Shown in pieces: positions 6,466-14,957 of a stretch of DNA of 64,000 bases. Under the pieces are notes generated by a model. The model did no database searches. It had not been told where the DNA came from and saw only the letters and a program-made list of their open reading frames with translations. Made by a program: the position numbers and the translations under genes. The stretch is from Planctellipticum variicoloris. Its GTDB lineage: Bacteria > Planctomycetota > Planctomycetia > Planctomycetales > Planctomycetaceae. Within the stretch, counting starts at the first letter, position 1. The number at the start of each line of letters is the position of its first letter. The stretch covers positions 3,237,557 through 3,301,556 of the forward strand of contig NZ_CP130886.1 in assembly GCF_030622045.1 (NCBI RefSeq), in the 5' to 3' direction.

Positions 6466-9429
6466 ATGCTGTGGACCGTGCGCGCGCGATACGCACTGCT
6501 GATGCTCGGAAGTCTCTGGTCGGGTGCGGCCAGCGCCGCCGACCCGGCGCCCCTGGTCAAAGGACCGCTTTCCCCCGCGGACGCGCAGAAAATCTTCCGT
6601 CTCGACGACGGACTGACCATCGAACTGGTCGCCGCGGAACCCGAAGTCATTGACCCCGTCGCCATCGCCTTCGGTCCCGCCGGTGAACTCTGGGTCGTCG
6701 AAATGCGCGACTACCCGCACGGCCCCAAACCGGGCGAGCCCCCCCTCTCCAAAATCCGCAAACTGACAGACGCCGACGGCGACGGCCGCTACGAAACCAG
6801 CACCACCTTCGCCGAGAACCTGCTCTTTCCGACCGGCGTCCTCCCCTGGCAGGACGGCCTGATCGTCACCCTGTCCGGCAAGGTGGCTTTCATTGCTGAT
6901 CGCGACGGCGACGGCCAAGCCGAACACCAGGAAACCTGGTTCACCGGCTTCACCGAAGAGAATTCCCAGCTCCGCGCCAATCACCCCACGCTCGGCCCCG
7001 ACGGCTGGATCTACATCGCCAACGGCCTCCGCGGCGGTACCGTCCGCTCGCATCTGCCGCAGACGAAGAACAAGGAGCTCGCCGTCCCCATCACCGGCCA
7101 CGATTTCCGCTTCCACCCCATCACGGGCGAGTTCGAAGCCGTCAGCGGCCACGGCCAGTTCGGCCTGACCTTCGACGACGCAGGCCGCCGATTCGTGACC
7201 ACCAACCGCAATCCCTGCATCCAGGTGGTGCTGGAAGAACGCTATCTCAAACGCAATCCGTTCCTCGCCGTCAGCAGCGTCGTGCACGACGTCGCCGCGG
7301 CCGGCGAGGCCTCGCGTGTCTACCCGATCTGCAATGCCTGGACGACCTCGACGCTCCATGCCGGGCAGTTCACCGCCGCCTGTGGCGTGCTCATCTACCG
7401 CGGCGACGCGCTCCCGAAAGAGTATTACGGCAATGCCTTCACCTGCGACCCAACGGGCAGCCTCGTCCATCGCGAAGTCATCACCGAGGCAGGTGTCGCG
7501 CTGACTGGCAAGAGTCCCTATCAGGACCGCGAATTCCTCGCCAGCCCCGATTCCTGGTTCCGCCCGGTCAATCTCACGTACGGCCCCGATGGCGCCCTGT
7601 ACGTGGTCGATATGTATCGCGCCGTGATCGAGCACCCTCAGTTCATGCCCGAGGAGTTGAAAACCCGCCGGGATCTGCTCGAAGGAACCGACCGCGGCCG
7701 CATCTGGCGCATCCGCCCCTCGGCGAAGAAATTCGCAAAGTTGCAACTCCCCGGCACAGCGACCTCCGACCTGATCGCACTCCTGGCCCACCCGAACGCC
7801 TGGCAGCGCGAGACCGCCCAGCGACTGCTTTTACAGCGGGCGATCGCCGGCGACGCCGAAGTCATCCCGCAGCTCCTGCCGACCGTCAAGTCAGGGAAAA
7901 CTCACGAAAGCCGGCTGCTGTCGCTCGGACTGCTGCAGGTTCTGCAGCAGTTGCCCGTCGATGTTATCAAGACCGCTCTGCATGATTCCTCACCAATCGT
8001 TGCAGCGGCTGCACTGAGAGATTACGAGCCCATCCTGATATCCAACCCGGCCGCGCTGGCGGACCTGGCCCCGCTCAAAGCCAGTCGGGATCCGCTGGTC
8101 CGATTCCAGTTGGCGCTGTCACTCGGCGAAACCCCGGCGGCGGAACGGATTTCAGCCCTCAGCGACCTGATCATTGACGACCCTTCGGATCCCTGGATCC
8201 GACTCGCAGTCGCCAGCTCGGCCGGCGACCAGACCGGAGCAATCCTGACCGCCGCCCTGAAGCGCTGGATCGCTGCCGGCAAGTTCCCCGAGGGTGGGCT
8301 GGAGCTGGCCACGCAGTTCGGCGAAGTCGTCGGCAGCCAGCGCGATCCCAATGTCATCGTGCCGATCCTGCAGTTGGCATTCGACGACCTCTCGGAAAAC
8401 GATCTGAAACGCCTGCGATTGGCGGCCGCGTGCGTGCGCGGCATTGGCGGCGGGCTGGCGCGACGCGGGCAGTCGTGGGAAGCGTTCTGCGCGCAGCATT
8501 TGAAGCCGGCCGATGCAGGCCTGTTCCTGCTCCCCGGTGCACTGCTGAAGCACGCCGGTAATTCGCTGGAATTGCGAACGGAAGCGCTGCGGATGTTTCG
8601 CTGGAACCCACTTCCCGTGAATGCGGTCCCGCTCCTGCTCGATCTCGTCTCCGGGAGCGAACCCGCGGAGATCAAACTCGCCGCACTGGAGACCGCCGCC
8701 CCCTTCCTCACTCCCGAGGCGGCCGGCAAACTGGTTGCCATTTACGGAAGCCAGACCCCCACGGTCCGCCGGGCCGTTCTGGACGCCCTGCTGGCGACGG
8801 AAACTGGAGCTGGAGCAATCCTCACCGCCGTCGAGACGAAGCGAATTCAAGTGGCAGAGATCGAGCCGACCCGCGCCGCCCGCCTGTCGAATCATCGCAA
8901 TGCGGAACTGAAAAAACGGGCCGCCGCTCTGTTTGCCGCCGGCAATGCCGACCGTGTCGCTGTCCTCAAGCAGTACGAAGCCGCTCTCACACGGAAGGGA
9001 GACGAGCTCCGCGGCCGGGCGATCTTCGAAAAGAACTGCGTCACCTGCCACCGGATTGCCAACATCGGCGTCAATGTCGGGCCGGACATCGGCGACACGC
9101 GCGACAAAACCCCCGCCACGTTGCTGACGAACATCCTCGACCCGAACAAAGCGGTCGACAACAACTACTTCGGCTACACCGCCGTGCTCGAAGACGGCCG
9201 CGTCTTCACCGGGATCATCACCGCGGAAACGTCCTCGTCGATCACGCTGAAACAGCCCGAGGGAAAAACCGAAACCCTCCTCCGCACAGACCTCGAAGAG
9301 CTGAAAGCCTCGGGGCAGTCCCTGATGCCGGTCGGCGTCGAGAAAAACGTCACCGTCGAGCAGATGGCCGACCTGATCGCCTTTCTCAAGAACTGGCGCT
9401 ATCTGGACGGCAATGTCCCTCTGCCATGA
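6466..9429 (+). CDS. Exported membrane-bound-dehydrogenase-type propeller, HEAT repeats and Pirellula-type heme domain
   Basis: 987 residues. The start at ATG 6466 is preferred (AAGGA upstream) over TTG 6427. A signal peptide (YALLMLGSLWSGAASA) leads to a beta-propeller at about residues 40-430 resembling the putative membrane-bound dehydrogenase family (LDDGLTIELVAAEPEVIDPVAIAFGPAGELWV). HEAT-like helical repeats follow at about 430-830. At the C-terminus is the putative heme-binding domain of Pirellula/Verrucomicrobium type, with CVTCH near 857, VGPDIGD, ILDPNKAVDNNY and SLMPVGVE. One covalent c-type heme is expected. Function is probably periplasmic redox or carbohydrate oxidation; the substrate is unknown. 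A divergent operon lies upstream. Confidence 0.93.
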   Translation: MLWTVRARYALLMLGSLWSGAASAADPAPLVKGPLSPADAQKIFRLDDGLTIELVAAEPEVIDPVAIAFGPAGELWVVEMRDYPHGPKPGEPPLSKIRKLTDADGDGRYETSTTFAENLLFPTGVLPWQDGLIVTLSGKVAFIADRDGDGQAEHQETWFTGFTEENSQLRANHPTLGPDGWIYIANGLRGGTVRSHLPQTKNKELAVPITGHDFRFHPITGEFEAVSGHGQFGLTFDDAGRRFVTTNRNPCIQVVLEERYLKRNPFLAVSSVVHDVAAAGEASRVYPICNAWTTSTLHAGQFTAACGVLIYRGDALPKEYYGNAFTCDPTGSLVHREVITEAGVALTGKSPYQDREFLASPDSWFRPVNLTYGPDGALYVVDMYRAVIEHPQFMPEELKTRRDLLEGTDRGRIWRIRPSAKKFAKLQLPGTATSDLIALLAHPNAWQRETAQRLLLQRAIAGDAEVIPQLLPTVKSGKTHESRLLSLGLLQVLQQLPVDVIKTALHDSSPIVAAAALRDYEPILISNPAALADLAPLKASRDPLVRFQLALSLGETPAAERISALSDLIIDDPSDPWIRLAVASSAGDQTGAILTAALKRWIAAGKFPEGGLELATQFGEVVGSQRDPNVIVPILQLAFDDLSENDLKRLRLAAACVRGIGGGLARRGQSWEAFCAQHLKPADAGLFLLPGALLKHAGNSLELRTEALRMFRWNPLPVNAVPLLLDLVSGSEPAEIKLAALETAAPFLTPEAAGKLVAIYGSQTPTVRRAVLDALLATETGAGAILTAVETKRIQVAEIEPTRAARLSNHRNAELKKRAAALFAAGNADRVAVLKQYEAALTRKGDELRGRAIFEKNCVTCHRIANIGVNVGPDIGDTRDKTPATLLTNILDPNKAVDNNYFGYTAVLEDGRVFTGIITAETSSSITLKQPEGKTETLLRTDLEELKASGQSLMPVGVEKNVTVEQMADLIAFLKNWRYLDGNVPLP

Positions 9430-9676
9430 GTCCCCGAGGACCGTCGTTCCGTCCGCGAGACCGGGGTGGCCGGGACAGCAGCGTCGTCGCAATGCCCCGG
9501 AGTCGCCCGGACACCGGAGCTTCCCTTCGGCCCGGCCCCGATTTCACGCGAATCGAATCAGGTCGCCAGCTCCCGACCTGTTGCACGTGTCGGCAATCCG
9601 CTATCTTTCCAACATCGCCGCGCGAGCCGTCGTCGCGGTTTCCAGCAATCCCTCATGGACGTGTTTCGGGAGCAGC

Positions 9677-10105
9677 ATGATGAAGCGCATCAGGTCGATC
9701 GTGGCGGTGGCGGCAGTGGGAACGGGACTCGTCGCAGCATGGTGCCTCGGCGCGGCGTACGCCAGCGCCAATCAGGACGACAAGGCCAAAGCACTCTCTG
9801 CGATCATGCGCAAAAAGCTCGACGCCTCCTCGCAGATCCTCGAAGGACTCTGCATCGAAGACGCCGACATGATCATCGCCGGCGCCAACTCACTCGGCGA
9901 AGCGATGGGGAAGCCCGAACTGCTCGCCGTCTTCCGCGATGCCGAGTACCGCGAACACAATCGCGAATTCCGTGAGATCACCCGCCGGCTCAGCGAAGCC
10001 GCCAAAGCGAAGAACTTCGACCAGGCGACGCTGCGCTGGGTCGACGGCGTGATGTCGTGCATCGAGTGCCACAACCACACGCGGAACGCGAAAAAAGAAC
10101 AGTAA
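9677..10105 (+). CDS. Small exported mono-heme c-type cytochrome
   Basis: 142 residues from the ATG pair at 9677/9680. Signal peptide: MMKRIRSIVAVAAVGTGLVAAW and on to AYASA. The mature part is mostly helical (KALSAIMRKKLDASSQILEGL...) and the only CxxCH motif, CIECH, lies at 128-132, close to the C-terminus. A helical domain with C-terminal CxxCH resembles cytochrome c' (four-helix bundle), which is the best guess. The reading frame extends upstream to 9413, but that part overlaps the previous gene and has no coding character. Confidence 0.85.
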   Translation: MMKRIRSIVAVAAVGTGLVAAWCLGAAYASANQDDKAKALSAIMRKKLDASSQILEGLCIEDADMIIAGANSLGEAMGKPELLAVFRDAEYREHNREFREITRRLSEAAKAKNFDQATLRWVDGVMSCIECHNHTRNAKKEQ

Positions 10106-10327
10106 ACGGTCGCTGCAATAAGTCGTTGCGAACGTCAGAGGACGAGAGCAGATCGCGTCTCGCTGATCGCCAGAGACGGTTTCTTCCGGCGATGGCCGAT
10201 CAGCGGTTCGCGATCAGCCCCCACAGTTCGATTTCTACAATGTTGCGTCGTTACGAGAACTCTTCGTATGACTTTCTTCTCCGCGGCCTCTGTGAGATAT
10301 CTTCGGTTCGCTTCTCGAACGCAGCCA

Positions 10328-11380
10328 TCACAGCACCAGCATCGCGTCGCCATAGCTGAAGAACCGATAGCGCTCCGACACCGCCTCCCGGTACGCTTCA
10401 CGGATCAGCTCATACCCGCCAAACGCCGACACCAGCATCAGCAGCGTCGACTTCGGCAGGTGAAAATTCGTCAACAGCACGTCGACCGCCTGAAACTGAT
10501 ACGGCGGCCGAATAAACAGCCGGGTCTCGCCGCTCCAGGCCCGCCAGCCCGCCGCCGCGACCGCGGACTCCAGCGTCCGCAAGCTTGTGGTGCCGACCGA
10601 GACCACCCGACCTCCGGCCGCCTTCACGGACTGGAGCTTCGCAGCAGTCTCTGTCGAAAGCTCGCACCATTCCGAGTGCATCACATGCTCGCGGACGTCC
10701 TCGACGCTCACCGGGCGGAACGTCCCCATCCCCACGTGCAACGTCACGTGCGTCCGGTCGATCCCCCGCGCCGCACAGGCCGCCAGCAGTTCGGGCGAGA
10801 AGTGCAGCCCCGCCGTCGGAGCCGCCACCGACCCGGGATTCCGGGCGTAAGTCGTCTGGTACCTCTCCCGATCCGCCTCGGTCGGCTGTTCACGGTCCAT
10901 GTACGGCGGCAGCGGAACCTGCCCATATCGCTCCAGCAGCTCCACCGGGCTGCCGGGCTGCAGCGGCTCCACGAGCCAGCCCCCTTCATCAATCCGCTCG
11001 ATCAGCGTCAGCCGGAGCGGCTCGAACCCGGTCGCCGAAATCGCCAGCTCCTCGCCGGGTTGCAATTTTCCCCGCGTCTGTCCGATCAGTCGCCAGCGAC
11101 CTGAAGCATCCGAACTGAGATACAGTCCCTCCCACTTCCCGCCGGTCCTGGTCCGCACGCCCTGCAGCCGGGCCAGGAGCACTCGGCTGTCGTTCACAAC
11201 CAGACAATCGCCCGCCAGCAGCAGTTCCGGCAGCTCCGCGATCTGCCGATGCTCGATCGTGCCCGCCGCCCGCCGGACGACCAGCAGCCGCGAGGCATCT
11301 CGCCGGGCAAGCGGTTCCTTGGCAATCAGCTCCTCCGGCAGCGTATAGTCGTAGGTCTCAAGTCGGTCGAAATCGGGCAT
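10328..11380 (-). CDS. queA: S-adenosylmethionine:tRNA ribosyltransferase-isomerase
   Basis: 350 residues, the normal family length, from the ATG of [12 protein letters not shown] at 11380; the longer frame to 11803 has no family similarity. QueA transfers and isomerises the ribosyl part of AdoMet onto preQ1 in tRNA, giving epoxyqueuosine. Family signatures: [80 protein letters not shown] and the C-terminal RFFSYGDAM. It stands alone, divergent from the glycosyltransferase gene and convergent with the cytochrome gene. No other queuosine gene is in the window. The 240 bp upstream (11381-11621) hold no recognisable gene. Confidence 0.96.
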   Translation of the reverse strand: MPDFDRLETYDYTLPEELIAKEPLARRDASRLLVVRRAAGTIEHRQIAELPELLLAGDCLVVNDSRVLLARLQGVRTRTGGKWEGLYLSSDASGRWRLIGQTRGKLQPGEELAISATGFEPLRLTLIERIDEGGWLVEPLQPGSPVELLERYGQVPLPPYMDREQPTEADRERYQTTYARNPGSVAAPTAGLHFSPELLAACAARGIDRTHVTLHVGMGTFRPVSVEDVREHVMHSEWCELSTETAAKLQSVKAAGGRVVSVGTTSLRTLESAVAAAGWRAWSGETRLFIRPPYQFQAVDVLLTNFHLPKSTLLMLVSAFGGYELIREAYREAVSERYRFFSYGDAMLVL

Positions 11381-11621
11381 GGCAGGTTCCTGGCCGGTCG
11401 CGGGTGCACCACGGTAAACGGGGCCGCCCAGAACGGAAAGGGGACCGCCCGGTCCATTTCTTGAAAGTCGCTGCTGCACAACTCCGGGTGGCCGGGGCTG
11501 GACCGAAGGGAAGCCCCGGTCTGTCGATGACTCACAAGGACCGGGGCCTCGCGAAGACGCTCCTGCCTCGGCCACCCCGTCATTCCCGATCTCCATCAGC
11601 CACTCGCGAAATCCCCCGCCC

Positions 11622-12755
11622 ATGCCCACACGCATCGCCTTCTGCATCACCGAGCTCGACCCGGGGGGAGCGGAATGGGCGCTCGTCCGGCTCATCGAGC
11701 ACCTGGACCGGGCCGAGTGGGAGCCGCGCGTCGACTGCCTCGGCCCCCGGGCGCCGCTCGTTGCAGAGTTCGAGCGCCTCGGCGTACCCGTCACCTGCCA
11801 CAACGGAACGGGCCTCGGAAGCAGTTTTCGCGTCTACCGCCAGCTCGCCCGAACCTGGCGGGAATGGCGGCCGCAGATCGTCCAGACATCGCTGTTCCAC
11901 GCCAATCTTCTCGGCCGACTGGCCGCCCGCCGGGCCGGGGTCCCCGTCGTCTGCTCGGGACTCCGGGTCGCCGAACGCCGGAATCGCTGGCATGGCCGCC
12001 TGGACCGCCTGACGAATTTTCTCGTGGATCGCAACGTCTGCGTCAGCCGGGGCGTCGCCGACTGGGCCGAGCACGAGGTCGGCCTGCTTCCCGCAAAGAC
12101 AGTCGTAATCCCCAACGGCGTCGACGTCGAGCGCTTCGCCGGTGCCGCCCCGGCGGACTTAACCGGTCTGGGTATCCCCCCCGGCAGCCGGGTCATACTG
12201 GGAATCGGCCGGCTCGACCCCCAGAAAAGCTTCGACGATCTGCTGACTGCGTTTGCCGGACTGGCGCCGCGGCACAACACTGCCCATCTGCTCATCGTCG
12301 GCGAAGGCCGGTTGCGTGGGGCTCTGGAGGCCACCCGCGACACTCTCGCTCTGTCGGACAGAATCCACCTGCCGGGCCGTCAGGACGACATCCCAGGCCT
12401 CCTGGCAGCCTCGGAGATCTTCGTGCTCGCCTCCCGCTGGGAAGGGATGCCAAACGTCGTCCTGGAGGCGATGGCGGCCGGCAAGTCCATCGTCTCGACA
12501 ACCGTTGAAGGAATCAGAGAGTTGCTGCTGGAAGGTGAATCAGGGCTTCTGGTTCCGCCCGAAAGCCCCGTGCAGTTGCAGAGGGCAATTGAGCGGTTTC
12601 TCAGTGACTCCCAACTCGCCCACACCTGCAGCCACAACGCACAAACTACTGCTGTATCACGCTTTACGAAATTCACCCCTGCAGCAGCCACCGCAGCCTT
12701 GTATCGACAGGTCCTGGCTGACAAGCTGTCTGCGGGGGCAAAACCGGCCTCCTGA
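11622..12755 (+). CDS. Glycosyltransferase family 4
   Basis: 377 residues with a GT-B fold. The N-terminal Rossmann half starts with [20 protein letters not shown], the GGAE-type opening of GT4 enzymes. The C-terminal half carries [27 protein letters not shown], the IVGEGRL loop, [27 protein letters not shown] and the EX7E-type motif around [14 protein letters not shown]. It is likely cytosolic or membrane-peripheral, transferring a sugar to a lipid-linked or surface glycan; donor and acceptor cannot be told. It sits alone between queA and mraZ. Confidence 0.92.
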   Translation: MPTRIAFCITELDPGGAEWALVRLIEHLDRAEWEPRVDCLGPRAPLVAEFERLGVPVTCHNGTGLGSSFRVYRQLARTWREWRPQIVQTSLFHANLLGRLAARRAGVPVVCSGLRVAERRNRWHGRLDRLTNFLVDRNVCVSRGVADWAEHEVGLLPAKTVVIPNGVDVERFAGAAPADLTGLGIPPGSRVILGIGRLDPQKSFDDLLTAFAGLAPRHNTAHLLIVGEGRLRGALEATRDTLALSDRIHLPGRQDDIPGLLAASEIFVLASRWEGMPNVVLEAMAAGKSIVSTTVEGIRELLLEGESGLLVPPESPVQLQRAIERFLSDSQLAHTCSHNAQTTAVSRFTKFTPAAATAALYRQVLADKLSAGAKPAS

Positions 12756-12856
12756 ACGGGGCCGGAAAAATTTTCCCAAAATCGCCAATCCGAAGCCCGC
12801 CAAGCACCTTGGACGCGACCGGACCCGGCAACCCGCCATTGGCGCTCAGACCGTCC

Positions 12857-12884
12857 TTGCGTGATCCAGCCCGATTGGTACATT
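12857..12884 (+). promoter_or_regulatory. Candidate sigma-70-type promoter of mraZ
   Basis: TTGCGT (12857-12862) and TACATT (12879-12884) are separated by 16 bp and match the -35 and -10 consensus at 4 of 6 positions each. The MraZ operator repeats begin at the next base, where a repressor would block polymerase. Inferred from sequence alone. Confidence 0.45.
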
Positions 12885-12919
12885 TGGGCCGTCGTGGGGA
12901 CGCGTGGGGGAAAGTGGTA
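12885..12919 (+). promoter_or_regulatory. MraZ operator: four TGGGN-type direct repeats at exact 10-bp period
   Basis: TGGGC (12885), TGGGG (12895), TGGGG (12905) and TGGTA (12915), each separated by exactly 5 bp, end 5 bp before the mraZ ATG. In E. coli, MraZ binds TGGGN repeats with 5-bp spacers in its own promoter; the same arrangement here supports autoregulation. It also argues that the true start is 12925, since the alternative GTG at 12904 lies inside the repeats. Confidence 0.82.
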
Positions 12920-12924
12920 AAACA

Positions 12925-13350
12925 ATGGCTCTCACCGGGACCTATCTGCGGGCGCTCGATGAGAAACGGCGTGTCGCAGTCCCGAAACGCCTCCGCGACG
13001 ATTTTGGCGAAGCCAACCTGGAACATTTATTCATCGCTCCCGGGACGGAAAAGTCCCTTGTGATTTACGCCCCCAAAGCCTTCGAACAACTGGCTGGCCG
13101 GCTGGCCGATAAAGCCAGCCACCAGAATTTCCTGAGACTGTTCTACTCCTCGTCTGAAAGAGTCGATCTGGATGGTCAGGGACGCATTCGCATCCCCGAC
13201 CGACTGGCCGAATACGCCGGACTCAGCCGCGAAGCCTACCTGCTTGGCATCCAGGATCACGCCGAGCTGTGGGACAAAGCCGCCTGGGACCAGTTTGTCT
13301 CGCGGACAACGCCGGAATTCGATCATCTCGCATTAGAAGCTCTGAGCTGA
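12925..13350 (+). CDS. mraZ: Transcriptional regulator MraZ
   Basis: 141 residues, near the usual 140-150. Two AbrB/MraZ-type swapped-hairpin repeats are seen: LRALDEKRRVAVPKRLRDDF near residues 8-27 and DLDGQGRIRIPDRLAEYAGL near 84-103, each with the D-x-x-x-R-[VI]-x-[IV]-P core. MraZ forms ring oligomers and represses the division and cell-wall cluster from repeats in its own promoter, which are present just upstream. In most bacteria rsmH follows directly. Here it is 640 bp away, beyond an intrinsic terminator. Confidence 0.95.
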   Translation: MALTGTYLRALDEKRRVAVPKRLRDDFGEANLEHLFIAPGTEKSLVIYAPKAFEQLAGRLADKASHQNFLRLFYSSSERVDLDGQGRIRIPDRLAEYAGLSREAYLLGIQDHAELWDKAAWDQFVSRTTPEFDHLALEALS

Positions 13351-13989
13351 CACCGTCGCTTCGACAGGATTCACCAGACGTACAACACGCCCCGGAACCG
13401 TCGCCACATGACGGCCTCCGTCGGCTGAATGCTTCCGCTGGCTGACCGGGCTTAGCGGATCGGAGGGGGTGGCAAGACGCCGCCCCGCAATCGGGGTGTC
13501 CCCACGGCAGAGGGGACATCCGCTGACGTTCGCCGGGAGATCGCATCTCAACGGGTGGCACGGAAGTCACCCGCGGCCTCCGTCCGCCACGGGCGGAGCC
13601 GGTGCCGACTCAGAGATGGGTTCGGCTGGATGCCCCATTCGGCGGCGTTAGACGTCGGATTCGTGGGAGCAATTCGTCACGCACTTCAGGATTCTCGTTG
13701 AGACCTGAACACTCGAGGCGTCCTCAATCCAATTCCCACTCAACGTCCGGCGGGCCTTCAAGCCCGCCGGACGTTCTTTTCTAGCGAAAAGCTCAAAGCG
13801 CAGAGCGGAACGCCAGACAAGAGAAGGCATGCCGACGCACTTCATTCTGGCTTTCAGCTCTCCGCTTTCCGCATTCCGCCCACAGCAATCGCTCTTCCCG
13901 CGCCAGTGGCTCCTGACATATAACCCGCGCGGCGACCGGCAGATTCCGCCGGCCCCTGAGTCTTTGTACGCATCCCGGAGCACTTCCCG
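13351..13989. other. 639-bp gene-free spacer between mraZ and rsmH
   Basis: No convincing gene on either strand; the open frames lack start signals and domain-like sequence. It contains an intrinsic terminator at 13742-13780. After that is a stretch (about 13790-13885) of the type seen in dispersed intergenic elements, with words such as CTTTCAGCTCTCCGCTTTCC. rsmH therefore probably has its own promoter in the last 200 bp. Confidence 0.6.
13742..13780 (+). terminator. Intrinsic terminator, 14-bp perfect stem
   Basis: AACGTCCGGCGGGC (13742-13755) pairs perfectly with 13762-13775 across a 6-nt loop and is followed by CTTTTCT. It is the strongest terminator-like structure in the cluster and would stop transcription from mraZ before rsmH. 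Confidence 0.78.
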
Positions 13990-14910
13990 ATGAACACCGG
14001 CCCCAGCCGATCGCCGCGATCGGTGCACGTCCCGGTGATGCTGCGCGAAGTGCTCCAGCAGCTCGATCTCCACCCCGGTCTCGTCGTCGCCGACGGCACT
14101 GTCGGTGCAGGGGGGCACAGCAAGAAAATCTGGGAACGCATCCAACCGGGCGGCCGCCTGATCGGCACCGACCGCGACGCCATGATGCTCCGCTGGGCTC
14201 GCGAAGCCCTCCCCGATCCCGCAGTCATTCTGCAGCAGGGAAGCTACGTCGAGCTGCCGACCGTGCTGGCCGGCCTCGAACTCGACGGCGTCGACCGCTT
14301 CCTGCTCGACCTGGGGCTGTCGTCCGATCAACTTGAAGACCGCGAACGGGGCTTCAGCTTTCGGGCCGAAGGCCCCCTCGATCTCCGATTCGATACCCGT
14401 CAGGGATTCTCTGCCGCCGACTATCTGGCCACCGCCACCGCCGAACAACTGGCCGACGATTTTCACAATTTCGGCGAAGAGCATCACAGCCGGCAGATCG
14501 CCAGCTATCTCGTGGAGCACCGCAGCCAGTCGCCGGTCCGCACGGCGAAAGAACTGGCCGACGCCGTGACAGCCTGCCTCGGAAACAAAGCCTCCAACAG
14601 CGAACGACACCCCGCCACGCGCGTCTTCCAGGCGCTGCGGATCGCAGTCAACGCCGAACTGCAGCACGTTCAGCAGGGCGTGGAAGAAATCGGCCCGCAG
14701 ATCGTCCGACCGGGCGGCCTGATGGCGGTGATCACGTTCCATTCCCTCGAAGACCGACTCGTCAAACAAGCCTTTCGGGACAAGCGGATCTGGGAAGACC
14801 TGACTCCCAAACCGCTCGTCGCCAGCCCCGCGGAAGTGCGGATCAACCCCCGCAGCCGCAGCGCCAAGCTCCGCGTCGCCCGCCGGCGACCGACCTCGAA
14901 CGCAACCTGA
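13990..14910 (+). CDS. rsmH: 16S rRNA (cytosine1402-N4)-methyltransferase
   Basis: 306 residues, normal for RsmH (MraW), which methylates N4 of C1402 in the 16S decoding centre. Hallmarks: HVPVMLREVLQQL at the N-terminus, the AdoMet loop VADGTVGAGGHSKKIWE, RFLLDLGLSSDQLEDRERGFSF, GPLDLRFD, and near the C-terminus RIAVNAELQHVQQG and VITFHSLEDRLVKQAF. It is followed after 47 bp by the LysM protein gene and heads the plus-strand part of the reduced division cluster. Confidence 0.96.
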   Translation: MNTGPSRSPRSVHVPVMLREVLQQLDLHPGLVVADGTVGAGGHSKKIWERIQPGGRLIGTDRDAMMLRWAREALPDPAVILQQGSYVELPTVLAGLELDGVDRFLLDLGLSSDQLEDRERGFSFRAEGPLDLRFDTRQGFSAADYLATATAEQLADDFHNFGEEHHSRQIASYLVEHRSQSPVRTAKELADAVTACLGNKASNSERHPATRVFQALRIAVNAELQHVQQGVEEIGPQIVRPGGLMAVITFHSLEDRLVKQAFRDKRIWEDLTPKPLVASPAEVRINPRSRSAKLRVARRRPTSNAT

Positions 14911-14957
14911 ATCTGTCCCCGACAAAACGGCCCCGTTTCCTGGCAGGAAGCCTCGCC

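Noticed and set aside
6424-7791. A 455-codon minus-strand open frame opposite the heme protein
   Set aside because: Low-complexity Gly/Ala/Asp-rich antisense shadow; the plus-strand gene has clear family signatures.
10106-10327. Possible tRNA or small RNA in the gap between the cytochrome gene and queA
   Set aside because: No acceptor-stem pairing, T-loop GTTCRA pattern or strong hairpin found.
12751-12782. CCGGCC/GGCCGG hairpin next to an A5T4 run after the glycosyltransferase gene
   Set aside because: Only a 6-bp stem with a 10-nt loop overlapping the gene end; not enough to call a terminator.
12904-12924. GTG 12904 as the mraZ start
   Set aside because: It lies inside the operator repeats and adds seven residues not seen in the family.
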